46,550 nucleotides of DNA, taken from Gemmatimonadota bacterium (GTDB taxonomy: Bacteria > JAAXHH01). The DNA lies in contig JAPPBT010000001.1 of NCBI GenBank assembly GCA_026702745.1, positions 1 through 46,550 of the forward strand, in the 5' to 3' direction. Within the stretch, counting starts at the first letter, position 1, and each line of letters begins with the position of its first letter. Made by a program: the position numbers and the translations under genes. The notes under the pieces were generated by a model that searched no databases, was not told where the DNA came from, and worked only from the letters and a program-made list of their open reading frames with translations. This document shows positions 39,915 to 46,550 of this stretch, one piece after another.

Positions 39915-40203
39915 GTCAGTGAAGATCTGCTCGAAGAAGGGATGTAACAGGCCCGTGAAGGCCAAGGGCCTGTGCAGGAAGCACTACGACCAGGAATACT
40001 ACGACCTCTCAAAGCCGTCTCGACGGTCGAAGGTGAACGGCCACCATCGCAATGGCGCCGCGGTGAAGGCCGGCCCCGCGGCGCTCAACGGCCATGGCGG
40101 CCGCACCTGCGTGGAGTGCGGCAAGGCACTCGTCTACCGCGCCGAGGACGCAACCCGCTGCGGCGCCTGCCTGCGCAAAGCGTTCCTCAAGACACCTCGA
40201 TAA
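39907..40203 (+). CDS. Small zinc-finger phage protein
   Basis: 98 residues from GTG, or 94 from the next GTG at 39919. Residues 8-27 hold CSKKGCNRPVKAKGLCRKHYD, the same C-x4-C-x9-C-x2-H unit as in the gene at 27026. A second zinc ribbon, CVECGKALVYR with CGACLRKAF, lies in the last 30 residues. Probably binds DNA or RNA. Its 3' end overlaps the reverse-strand nuclease gene by 17 bases. Confidence 0.65.
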   Translation: MDKSVKICSKKGCNRPVKAKGLCRKHYDQEYYDLSKPSRRSKVNGHHRNGAAVKAGPAALNGHGGRTCVECGKALVYRAEDATRCGACLRKAFLKTPR

Positions 40204-40960
40204 GTATCCTGCAGTGATCACTGGGCCCCCACTGAGCCGGACTGTTCAGTGCCCTTGTGCTGACGGAATGCATCAGGCTTCGCGAAGCGAACACGTAGTC
40301 CAGTTGCCTGGTGGCCGTCGCCGGCGTTTGACGGGGATGGTAGTAGGTGGGACCCTGGGGACCGATCATGGGCAACCCGAGTGATGACATCCTGTCGAAT
40401 ACGGCTTGGTTGCGGGCCTTCCAGTAATCGCCTACTTCGTCTTCGTACATTACCGTAGTATCTCCAGCCACGATCATCCGGAAACTGTCCTTCCTGCCTA
40501 TCAGGAGCGAGATGTCCGATATGACGCGATGTACCGACGGGTCCACCAGGTCATTGCTTTTAAGGCCGGATGAAGGATGGTATGTCTCATACTTTGGACA
40601 GAATGAGACCACGTGAATCGGCCAGCCCTGGAACTTGCCTTCAAGAGGAGTTACGACGGCCGCGGACAGGCAACCGGGATGACTGGACTGTATATCCGTC
40701 AGATAATCGACCTTGACCTTGTCGGAAATTCGTACAATAGCACATCTGGACAGTGCCTTGCCCTTTCTGCCTGGTCGCAGTGGATCCTCCTTGAAATATG
40801 ACGCAGGGTCCACTTCTATCCTGTCTGCCACATCCTCTGGCGGTGCATAGCCTTCCTGGAGCAGGACTACGTCTACGTCCTGATAAGGCAAGGATCTCCA
40901 TGCCGCCCATCGATGGCCGATATTCCAGCAGAGCAGTTTCACCAGGTGCCTACTTCGCAT
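40187..40960 (-). CDS. Endonuclease/exonuclease/phosphatase-family protein (moron)
   Basis: 257 residues of the DNase I-like fold. Motifs in order are KLLCWNIGHR with the active-site Asn, VVLLQEG with the metal-binding Glu, MIVAGDTTV (the GDxN-like motif, here with Thr in place of Asn), LDYVFAS and the final GPSDHCRILIEV with the catalytic His. It probably cleaves phosphodiester or phosphate bonds of a nucleic acid, nucleotide or lipid. It is the only reverse-strand phage gene, set between head genes, so a self-contained cargo gene. The ATG (40960) lies in a core copy of the phage motif; a GTG at 40942 (VKLLCWNIG) is an alternative start. Confidence 0.8.
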   Translation of the reverse strand: MRSRHLVKLLCWNIGHRWAAWRSLPYQDVDVVLLQEGYAPPEDVADRIEVDPASYFKEDPLRPGRKGKALSRCAIVRISDKVKVDYLTDIQSSHPGCLSAAVVTPLEGKFQGWPIHVVSFCPKYETYHPSSGLKSNDLVDPSVHRVISDISLLIGRKDSFRMIVAGDTTVMYEDEVGDYWKARNQAVFDRMSSLGLPMIGPQGPTYYHPRQTPATATRQLDYVFASRSLMHSVSTRALNSPAQWGPSDHCRILIEVS

Positions 40961-40962
40961 AA
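40950..40962 (-). promoter_or_regulatory. Isolated core copy of the phage motif
   Basis: TTATGCGAAGTAG in the same orientation as the nuclease gene, without the CTAAAC dyad upstream. It shows that the core is used on both strands and always at gene starts. The remaining spacer to 41150 has a reverse CTAAAC near 41072 and a TTGACA at 41115, but no good -10 box. Confidence 0.65.
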
Positions 40963-41150
40963 AGGACGTTTATGGAAATCTCAGGACACGATCTGGCGGA
41001 CACGGGTTTCCAAAACCCTCCGCATTACCCGATCGTCCCTTGAAACCTAACGCCCGCTGTCAAGATTCACAGACGTTTAGTACCTTCCGGCTCTCCAACA
41101 TTTTACAACTTATTTTGACAAAGTGCTCATCGTTTGTGTAGCGTTAACGC

Positions 41151-42203
41151 ATGATCGACATCGTCGTGCGTAACCACTACAACACGGACGAGGATATCCA
41201 GCGTCTGGCCGACGGCCGCTACTCCGCGGTCATAGCGGTCAACGACGACGTCGGCGACGGCTATCCCATCCAGATCCGGACGATGGACATCGACACGTAC
41301 ATGAAGTACGGGTCTGTGCTCTACGCCCACGAGTCCTGGGAAGATCCGATCGGGCGCACGACAAAGCTCTACTTCGACGATCGCAACCGGCTTATTGCCG
41401 AGTTCGAGTTCTCGAAGAATAACGACCGCGCGGCCGAGAAGAAAAATCTGTGGGACCAGGGTCACCTGCGGTCCGCCAGCATCTCGGCCAGGCCCATGGA
41501 TGACGGCCGTCATCGCCTTGTAGAATGGTCCATAGTCAGCGTTCCCGCCGATACGGACGCAGTCCGCGCCCGGCTGGCGGCCGCTAACAAAGGAGAAAGC
41601 ACCATGACCACCGAAGAGCGCCAGGCTCTTATCAAAGATCTGAAGGCCGAGTTCAAGGGCTCGGAGAACGAGAGTGCCCTGGCATCCAGGCTGGAAAGCC
41701 TGGTCAAGGACCTCGAGGCGAAGGACGCCGATCGCGCCCTCGAGGAGCGCCTGGGCAAGATCATCGACGACAAGCTCGAGTCCGCGGGCCTTACGCGCGC
41801 CGCGGGTGCCCAGGGCACTGGTGAAGGTGCAGACCAGGGCGCCGGCGAGGGTACCGGCACCGGCGAAGGCTTGACCGAGGAGGACGTCGAGAAGCGCGCA
41901 GCTGCACGCGTGGCGCTGCTCCGCCAGGTCGACGGCCTGCTGCCCGACGGGTTCGACACCGCGGGCAAGACGGACAAAGAGATCCTCGTGGCCGCAGGCG
42001 GCGACGAGGTGGAGAACGCGGCCGACAGGAGCGAGGACTACCTGCTCGGGCGGATCGAGGAGATCGCCCAGCGGCGCGCGGACGCGTCCAGGGGCACGAG
42101 CGGCATCGGCACGGGCGGCGGCACCGAGATCTGGCAGTCCGGATCTCGCGCCATGACGGCTGTGGAGTTACGCCGGATGGAGAGCCAGAAGAAGGCGTCC
42201 TGA
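41151..42203 (+). CDS. Prohead protease (HK97/S78-like) fused to a scaffold domain
   Basis: 350 residues. The N-terminal protease (about 1-145) has the family features KYGSVLYAHES with the catalytic His and GHLRSASISARPMDDG with the catalytic Ser, then WSIVSVPADTDA. Residues 150-350 are charged, helical and Ala/Gly-rich (RLESLVKDLEAKDADRALEER, GTGEGADQGAGEG), a typical delta-domain or scaffold that is cut away during maturation. An internal ATG at 41604 (MTTEERQALI) behind AAAGGAGAAAGC could make the scaffold alone, as in lambda C/Nu3. The protease cleaves the scaffold and capsid precursor inside the prohead. Confidence 0.88.
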   Translation: MIDIVVRNHYNTDEDIQRLADGRYSAVIAVNDDVGDGYPIQIRTMDIDTYMKYGSVLYAHESWEDPIGRTTKLYFDDRNRLIAEFEFSKNNDRAAEKKNLWDQGHLRSASISARPMDDGRHRLVEWSIVSVPADTDAVRARLAAANKGESTMTTEERQALIKDLKAEFKGSENESALASRLESLVKDLEAKDADRALEERLGKIIDDKLESAGLTRAAGAQGTGEGADQGAGEGTGTGEGLTEEDVEKRAAARVALLRQVDGLLPDGFDTAGKTDKEILVAAGGDEVENAADRSEDYLLGRIEEIAQRRADASRGTSGIGTGGGTEIWQSGSRAMTAVELRRMESQKKAS

Positions 42204-42204
42204 T

Positions 42205-42221
42205 TCTGCTTAATTTAAGCA
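42205..42221 (+). terminator. Inverted repeat directly after the protease gene
   Basis: CTGCTTAA-T-TTAAGCAG, a perfect 8-bp dyad one base after the stop codon. With no T-run it may be an RNA processing or stability hairpin or a protein site, not an intrinsic terminator. Confidence 0.4.
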
Positions 42222-42232
42222 GATCCTGATCG

Positions 42233-42258
42233 CCGAATCTTGTCCCGGGACAAGATTT
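42233..42258. repeat. 26-bp palindrome, copy 3
   Basis: GAATCTTGTC/GACAAGATTTG arms around CCGG, differing from copy 1 by one arm base. Lies 58 bases before the cement-protein gene. Confidence 0.78.
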
Positions 42259-42315
42259 GACACTCAAAGAATGCTTCAGCACATCTGAAACCACCCCTAG
42301 CAAGGGAGCAGCACG

Positions 42316-42903
42316 ATGACGAACATTCAGCAGCGCTACCGGGCGCACCAGCAGGAAGGCTGGCCCGGGCAGCTCGCGCGGCCCAACGAGCCGCACTACT
42401 ACCACACCGGCATCCTGCACATCCCGGCCAACGGGCGCAAGCCGCGCCCAGGCGACGCGCTGGTGTACGACTCGAGCCAGGATTCCTTCAAGCTGCCGAC
42501 GTCGGACGCCGAGAGCGCCAAGGTGTGCGGTATCCTGGCCTACGACCAGGGCACGGTTCAGAAGTCTCTGGCTTCCGCGCCGACGGGCGTCAACTCCGAG
42601 GCCTTCGTCGAGTACGAGAACGACGCAGTCGTCAAGGTCGGCGTGATGGGTACGTTCTTCGTTATGGCCGGTGCGGCCATGGAGTACGATCAGCTGGTGG
42701 AGTGGCAGCGCGACGACTATCTGTGGAATCCCGTTTCCGACCTGGCCCTGGCCCTGACGGGGAACCAGACAAGCACGACGATCAACACCGGCGTCAACGC
42801 CCTGCTGGCCGCCATGCGGCGCTGCCCGATCGTGTGCGTCTCGCGCGAACCGGTGCCGGCGAACCAACTGGCGGAGGTCCGAATCAACGGACGGGCTTTC
42901 TAG
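42316..42903 (+). CDS. Head cement/decoration protein
   Basis: 195 residues, beta-rich with YHTGILHIPANGRKPRPGDALVYD, AKVCGILAYDQGTV and VVKVGVMGTFFVMAG. This pattern and the place between protease and capsid fit the structural cement (gp24-like) or DUF2190-like proteins that stabilise the expanded shell. Strong AAGGGAGCAGC site. I am fairly sure it is a structural protein, less sure of the exact family. Confidence 0.7.
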   Translation: MTNIQQRYRAHQQEGWPGQLARPNEPHYYHTGILHIPANGRKPRPGDALVYDSSQDSFKLPTSDAESAKVCGILAYDQGTVQKSLASAPTGVNSEAFVEYENDAVVKVGVMGTFFVMAGAAMEYDQLVEWQRDDYLWNPVSDLALALTGNQTSTTINTGVNALLAAMRRCPIVCVSREPVPANQLAEVRINGRAF

Positions 42904-42992
42904 CCATCAAGATGGCCTTTTAGGTCACCTTGAGATCCAGGCAACGCAAAAACCGGCCATGCTGGTCAAACCGTAACAAGGAGAAGAGTACA

Positions 42993-44126
42993 ATGCCCGA
43001 CATCTTCGGACGAGAAGCCCACCAGTATTCCCACATCCGTTCCATGCAGGAGGCGGGGATCTGGGAGGACCAGAGGCGCATGCGGGCGGCGGAGTTCGGT
43101 GGCCAGCCGCACGACTTTGGCGCTCTGGGCCGCGCCGACGGCGACATTCGCCGGGCGGCCAACCCCGAGCAGAACGCCCAGGCGTTCGGCTATCTGACCA
43201 ACAACATCCAGGCCATCCACTCGATGATGGAGGAGATTCTCTACACCAGCTTCAGGCTGCCCGAGTTCATCCCCCTGGTGACCGATGTCCCCGAGGGAGC
43301 GGCGACCTACGCCTACCGAGTGGTCGACCGGGCCGGCCTGGGCCAGTTCATCGACAACGACGGCACCTCCGCACCGTCCGCCAACGTGGGCGTCCGGCTG
43401 GTGCCCTACGGCCTGGAGTATGCAGGCATCATCCCCGAGTGGACGATGGAGGACCTGCGCAGGGCCATGCTGGCCGGCGTGCCGCTCGACTCCGAAACGG
43501 TGGAAGCGGGCATGCAGGGGGCGCTGGACCACATCGAGATGGTCGGCCTCTTGGGTGACAAGGACCGGGGATTTCAGGGCCTCACCAACCTGAAGACGAC
43601 GGGCAGTGGCGCCGTGACCAAGATCGACAGCTCGCACTCCAACACGGACCTGCGTCCCGTCGATTTCAGCGGCTCCACGTCTGAGGCCATCCGGAACTTC
43701 GTTACGGCCGCCATCAACCAGGTCATCAGTGCCACGGCCGAGGTGTTCGGGCGGACGATTCGCTCCGGACTCACCATCTACCTGCCGATCGACCAGTTCA
43801 ACATCATCACGTCGGACCCCATCGGGGACAACGCCGACAGGTCGATCTGGCAGTACATCCAGCTCCACAACGCCTGGAGCGAGTACACGGGCGAGACGCC
43901 CATGCTCAAGGCCGTCCAGGAGCTCAAAGGGGCCGGGGCATCCAGTACCGACCGCATGATCGTGACCGTCAACGACCGCCGTGTCATGGAGATGGCCATT
44001 CCCATCTACCCGCGGATCCTGACCACGATCAACAAGGGTTACACGGTCTGCAGCCCAATGGAGTACAAGATCAGCGGGCTGAACGTGAAGCGCCCGACGG
44101 CCATCTTCTACTTCGACGGTATCTAA
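42993..44126 (+). CDS. Major capsid protein (DUF2184 family)
   Basis: 377 residues from the ATG at 42993, behind AAGGAGAAGAG; a longer frame from 42930 has no ribosome site. Matches the DUF2184 capsid family: NNIQAIHSMMEEILYTSFR, PEGAATYAYRVVDRAGLGQF, YAGIIPEWTMEDLRRAM and QFNIITSDPIGDNADRSIWQYI, ending ATIFYFDGI-like (TAIFYFDGI). Such proteins have an HK97-type fold. No obvious delta domain at the N-terminus, so the protease may act mainly on the scaffold. Confidence 0.85.
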   Translation: MPDIFGREAHQYSHIRSMQEAGIWEDQRRMRAAEFGGQPHDFGALGRADGDIRRAANPEQNAQAFGYLTNNIQAIHSMMEEILYTSFRLPEFIPLVTDVPEGAATYAYRVVDRAGLGQFIDNDGTSAPSANVGVRLVPYGLEYAGIIPEWTMEDLRRAMLAGVPLDSETVEAGMQGALDHIEMVGLLGDKDRGFQGLTNLKTTGSGAVTKIDSSHSNTDLRPVDFSGSTSEAIRNFVTAAINQVISATAEVFGRTIRSGLTIYLPIDQFNIITSDPIGDNADRSIWQYIQLHNAWSEYTGETPMLKAVQELKGAGASSTDRMIVTVNDRRVMEMAIPIYPRILTTINKGYTVCSPMEYKISGLNVKRPTAIFYFDGI

Positions 44127-44265
44127 CCGCTCGCGCGGTTTCCGGACTGCGCACAGCGCACGCTGATGCGGGCGGATCTACCAGCCATAATGGGGCAGAC
44201 CGCGAACTGCCCCGCCCGCAGTACGATTGGTAAACCACCTTCGGGTGCTTGAGAGGGTTTCGCCC

Positions 44266-44622
44266 TTGCCTACCCCGACCCGGGACGAGTTCCGCTCCCA
44301 GTTTCCGGATATAGGTTCGGATGTACTGACGGACGACGACCTCGACAGGCTGATCGCCGAGGCCGTACAGATTCACAACGTCCGCAAGCTGGCGACGCTA
44401 TACGTGATCGCGCACCTGTATGAGCTCGATCGCCAAGCATCCGCCGGCCAGGTTACGAAGGGTGAGGTCAAGAGCGAGGGCGTGGGGCCGATACGGGTCT
44501 CCTACGTCACGCAGGCCCAGGACGGGCCCGAGTCGTTCTTCACGTCGACCAGGTACGGCCAGCGGTTCCTGGCGCTGGAGCGACGCACGCCGCCCCTGGT
44601 AATAACCGCCAGGGTGTTCTAG
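44266..44622 (+). CDS. Head-tail adaptor (DUF4054-like)
   Basis: 118 residues from the TTG at 44266. The sequence TRDEFRSQFPDIGSDVLTDDDLDRLIAEA, then YVIAHLYELD, GEVKSEGVGPIRVSY and STRYGQRFLALER follows the DUF4054/gp6-like connector pattern: helical bundle, then strand pair and conserved YGQxFL. It forms the first ring under the portal. The spacer from 44127 includes a possible hairpin but no gene. Confidence 0.75.
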   Translation: MPTPTRDEFRSQFPDIGSDVLTDDDLDRLIAEAVQIHNVRKLATLYVIAHLYELDRQASAGQVTKGEVKSEGVGPIRVSYVTQAQDGPESFFTSTRYGQRFLALERRTPPLVITARVF

Positions 44623-44640
44623 CTACGATGGAGGCGGGCT

Positions 44641-45102
44641 ATGCCTGTAACGGGTGGACGCAGGCTGCAGCGGAGCTTGAGGAGAGCCCTGACGGCGATC
44701 GGCGTGGACGAGATCGAAATCGGGTTCTTCTCCACGGCCAAGTACCCCGACGGGACGCCCGTGGCCGCGGTGGCCGCCAAGAACGAGTTCGGCACCAGGA
44801 CGCGGGACGGCAAGACACTCGTCCCGGAGCGGCCCTTTTTCCGCCAGGCCCTCGGCATTGCCAAGGAACGGGTCTTCGAACACCTGAAGGATAACGTGGA
44901 GGGCGAGACCCTGGTGGTGGGCGACGCCCTGGGCGACGAGATCGGCGAGATCGTACAGCAGGCCATCCAGGAGCGGATCGTGGAGCTGCGCGAGCCGCCC
45001 AATGCGCCATCGACCCTGGCACGGAAGAAGCCCAAGACGAACCCCCTGATTGATACCGGAACGATGCGGACGGCGGTGACCTACAGGACCGTGAAGCTAT
45101 GA
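44641..45102 (+). CDS. Tail-completion/neck protein (HK97 gp10-like)
   Basis: 153 residues. It has the common pattern of these proteins: EIGFFSTAKYPDGTPVAAVAAKNEFGT (given by parts EIGFFS and AAKNEFGT), then PERPFFRQALG, and near the end APSTLARKKPKTNPLIDTGTMRTAVTYR. It joins head connector and tail. The start overlaps nothing; its stop overlaps the next gene in ATGA. Confidence 0.8.
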   Translation: MPVTGGRRLQRSLRRALTAIGVDEIEIGFFSTAKYPDGTPVAAVAAKNEFGTRTRDGKTLVPERPFFRQALGIAKERVFEHLKDNVEGETLVVGDALGDEIGEIVQQAIQERIVELREPPNAPSTLARKKPKTNPLIDTGTMRTAVTYRTVKL

Positions 45103-45476
45103 GCAGCCAGATCTCCCAGAGCGTAGCGCAGGCACTGCGCTCGAGCTACCTGACCGAGGCGGCCGTGATCGTCAAGACCGCGGACGGCGATCGCAACGAG
45201 CACGGCGAGTGGGTGCCCGGCGCCGAGACGGAGACGCAGATCCTCGTTGTCACTGCGCCCGTTACTGGCGAGGACCGCGAGCAGCTGCCCGAAGGCCTGA
45301 GGCTGTCGGAGGCCAGGAAGTTCTGGACCCTGGAATCTTCCGATGCGGTCCGCGAAGGCGAAGCCGACGGCGACGTGGTCAGGTACCCGGCCGAGAACGG
45401 GACCGAGTACAGAGTAATCATGGTGGACGACTGGGGCGCCTTCAGGGAGCTCATGGCCATCAGGAGAGCGGCATGA
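45099..45476 (+). CDS. Head-closure or neck protein
   Basis: 125 residues, beta-rich after an N-terminal helix (SQISQSVAQALRSSYLTEAAVIV). The region RKFWTLESSDAV and EYRVIMVDDWGAFRELMAIRR suits a head-closure/stopper-like protein by position and fold, with no decisive motif. Coupled by ATGA on both sides. Confidence 0.65.
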   Translation: MSSQISQSVAQALRSSYLTEAAVIVKTADGDRNEHGEWVPGAETETQILVVTAPVTGEDREQLPEGLRLSEARKFWTLESSDAVREGEADGDVVRYPAENGTEYRVIMVDDWGAFRELMAIRRAA

Positions 45477-46012
45477 TTGCCCCTACGTCGACAACCCTCG
45501 AGCGCTCCGTGCGCAGGTGGGTGGCTTCCGGATCCGAACTGGACCGCCAGCTGGTCATCCCTGGACGCAGCAATGGGCCCTCTCCGGAGGATGCCTACGC
45601 TACGTGCCTCCTGGTGCGCGCGCGCGCAGACGGTCACGCCTGGGCAAGGTTGAACGATACGGCGCCGGACGAACAGGATGCATTCATGAGCTATACGTTT
45701 TCCTATTCGCTGCAGTGGTTTCGCGGCGGTTCGGTCGACAGGGCCCACGCCTTCAGGATCTGGGCGGGATCCGCCCTGGGCGTCCTCGAGGCCGAAGAGC
45801 TGGGACTGACCTTCATCCGCGCCGGCGATGTGCGCCTGATGACCGAGGTGGATGATGACGAGTGGGAAGAGCGCGCCGGCCTCGACCTTGCGATCGGCGC
45901 CGTGGTGGTCGATTCGCGGGGCGGCCTGGGCGCCATCGACAACATCGACATCGAGATAGTGCCCGATACGGCCGGGCTTATGCGCCGGACGATCATGCCA
46001 GCAGGAGTGTAA
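45473..46012 (+). CDS. Neck/tail-terminator protein
   Basis: 179 residues from the ATG at 45473. Helical start (TTLERSVRRWVASGSELDRQLVI), beta core (AFMSYTFSYSLQWFRGGSV) and DNIDIEIVPDTAG near the end. These match the LIC_12616/gp12-like neck-terminator proteins found in this position. Assignment from position and pattern. Confidence 0.65.
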   Translation: MIAPTSTTLERSVRRWVASGSELDRQLVIPGRSNGPSPEDAYATCLLVRARADGHAWARLNDTAPDEQDAFMSYTFSYSLQWFRGGSVDRAHAFRIWAGSALGVLEAEELGLTFIRAGDVRLMTEVDDDEWEERAGLDLAIGAVVVDSRGGLGAIDNIDIEIVPDTAGLMRRTIMPAGV

Positions 46013-46016
46013 GACA

Positions 46017-46313
46017 ATGCCAAGCCCAAACCTCGACAGAAGAGACGATCCGCTGCCATGCTTCAGGGGGCGCAGGAGTATTACCCTGGGCAACGCCGAT
46101 TACACGTTGCCCGGCCACGGGTTCTTCGCTGTGGCCAACGGCACGTCCGCCCAGGGCACTCTGCGGGTGGAGTACGCTGACGGCACACTCGAAACCGTGA
46201 CGCTGGCCGGCGGTGCCTCGATTACAGGGCCCGGCAGCGGATTGGTCGGCGTGAGAAGGATCCTGGACCATGCTGAAACGACGCTGGCCACCGTGATCAT
46301 AGGGATATTCTGA
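46017..46313 (+). CDS. Hypothetical phage structural protein
   Basis: 98 residues, beta-strand rich (RRSITLGNADYTLPGHGFFAVANG, GTLRVEYADGTLETVTLAGG). Short, Gly-rich and likely a virion or tail accessory protein. It starts 4 bases after the previous stop, without a strong ribosome site. Not recognised. Confidence 0.55.
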   Translation: MPSPNLDRRDDPLPCFRGRRSITLGNADYTLPGHGFFAVANGTSAQGTLRVEYADGTLETVTLAGGASITGPGSGLVGVRRILDHAETTLATVIIGIF

Positions 46314-46315
46314 CC

Positions 46316-46462
46316 ATGAGAGCGGCATTGATCGTCTTCTGGTGGCTGAAGGCCGGCGTCGGATCCATAACATTGCCCGCCCGCAGCGGCAAGCTGCTCG
46401 CGGAAAACGGCGACGCCCTTTTTACCGAGGGCGGCGACAACATGGTATACGATAGAGGCTAG
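46316..46462 (+). CDS. Hypothetical 48-residue protein
   Basis: Starts two bases after the previous stop. A short hydrophobic start (RAALIVFWWLKAGVG) is followed by LPARSGKLLAENGDALFTEGGDNMVYDRG. The ending repeats a pattern common in virion proteins (A-ENGD-LFTE/GGDN). Probably a tail or structural accessory. Confidence 0.5.
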   Translation: MRAALIVFWWLKAGVGSITLPARSGKLLAENGDALFTEGGDNMVYDRG

Positions 46463-46465
46463 TCC

Positions 46466-46550
46466 ATGGCTGACAGGAAAATATCCGAACTGCCCATGGT
46501 AGGCATCCAGGAGTTCCCCCACAAGGCGCTCGGCGTGGTCCAGGGCGGTG
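46466..46550 (+). CDS. Start of a tail or fibre gene (partial)
   Basis: Begins ADRKISELPMVGIQEF and runs off the window. The ADxKISELP opening is common at the N-terminus of phage tail, baseplate or fibre proteins. Only 28 residues are visible. Confidence 0.55.
   Translation, partial: MADRKISELPMVGIQEFPHKALGVVQGG

Overview
The window joins a bacterial chromosome (about 1-24,480) to the left and central part of a tailed-phage genome (about 24,500-46,550). The bacterial half is GC-rich and densely packed. It encodes an outer-membrane-type OmpA protein, a TatA-type translocase subunit, an ECF sigma/anti-sigma pair and amino-acid biosynthesis genes, so the host is a Gram-negative and probably uncultivated bacterium. 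The mix of CehA-like hydrolases, RraA-like proteins and CaiB-type CoA-transferases reminds me of Latescibacterota/Poribacteria-type genomes, but I cannot assign a phylum from this window.

Host layout. 111-3257 (minus): a short operon of a UGA-containing SelW/Rdx selenoprotein, a STAS protein and a CehA/McbA-type metallohydrolase. 3486-7275 (plus): tatA, then an ECF sigma factor, its zinc-finger anti-sigma factor with a HEAT-like periplasmic part, and a secreted GGD-repeat (DUF4097-like) protein. 7311-9132 (minus): a PLP aminotransferase and a YfgM-like membrane TPR protein. 9476-15543 (plus): a complete-looking ilvB-ilvN-ilvC-leuA-leuB operon with a sigma70-like promoter and an intrinsic terminator. 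15638-19469 (minus): an Rrf2 regulator, cysteine synthase, a CysO-like sulfur carrier, homoserine kinase and a CoA-transferase, behind a promoter with a palindromic operator at its start point. 19586-23342 (minus): a second sulfur carrier ending Gly-Gly-Ala, an unknown protein, an OmpA-family protein, an RraA-like protein and glutamate formimidoyltransferase. 23488-24480 (minus): an MDR dehydrogenase whose 5' end lies in abruptly AT-richer DNA.

Phage layout. An AT-rich control region (24,490-25,060) carries about ten TGTACA-like palindromes spaced two helical turns apart, then several CTAAAC motifs. Early-type genes follow: a ribbon-helix-helix protein, a Rad52-like annealing protein with an SSB-like acidic tail, and a winged-helix replication protein whose gene contains a lambda-like origin of four palindromic iterons plus an AT-rich stretch. 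Next come many small overlapping genes (DUF6166, ASCH, zinc-binding and unknown proteins) and a tRNA-like element. The morphogenesis genes follow in standard order: TerS, TerL (apparently starting at CTG), DUF1073 portal, Mu-F/SPP1-gp7-like head protein, prohead protease fused to scaffold, cement protein, DUF2184 capsid, DUF4054 adaptor, neck/tail-completion proteins and the start of a tail or fibre gene. One reverse-strand nuclease-like gene (40187-40960) looks like a moron. No integrase, lysis or tail-tube gene lies in the window, so the prophage continues to the right.

The most unusual feature is the density of phage-specific repeated control elements: a 39-bp composite element in four copies with three or more isolated copies of its 13-bp core, a 26-bp palindrome in three copies, the TGTACA array, the iterons and a pair of perfect DnaA boxes. 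Two 38-residue membrane micro-proteins are paralogues, each directly behind a 39-bp element.
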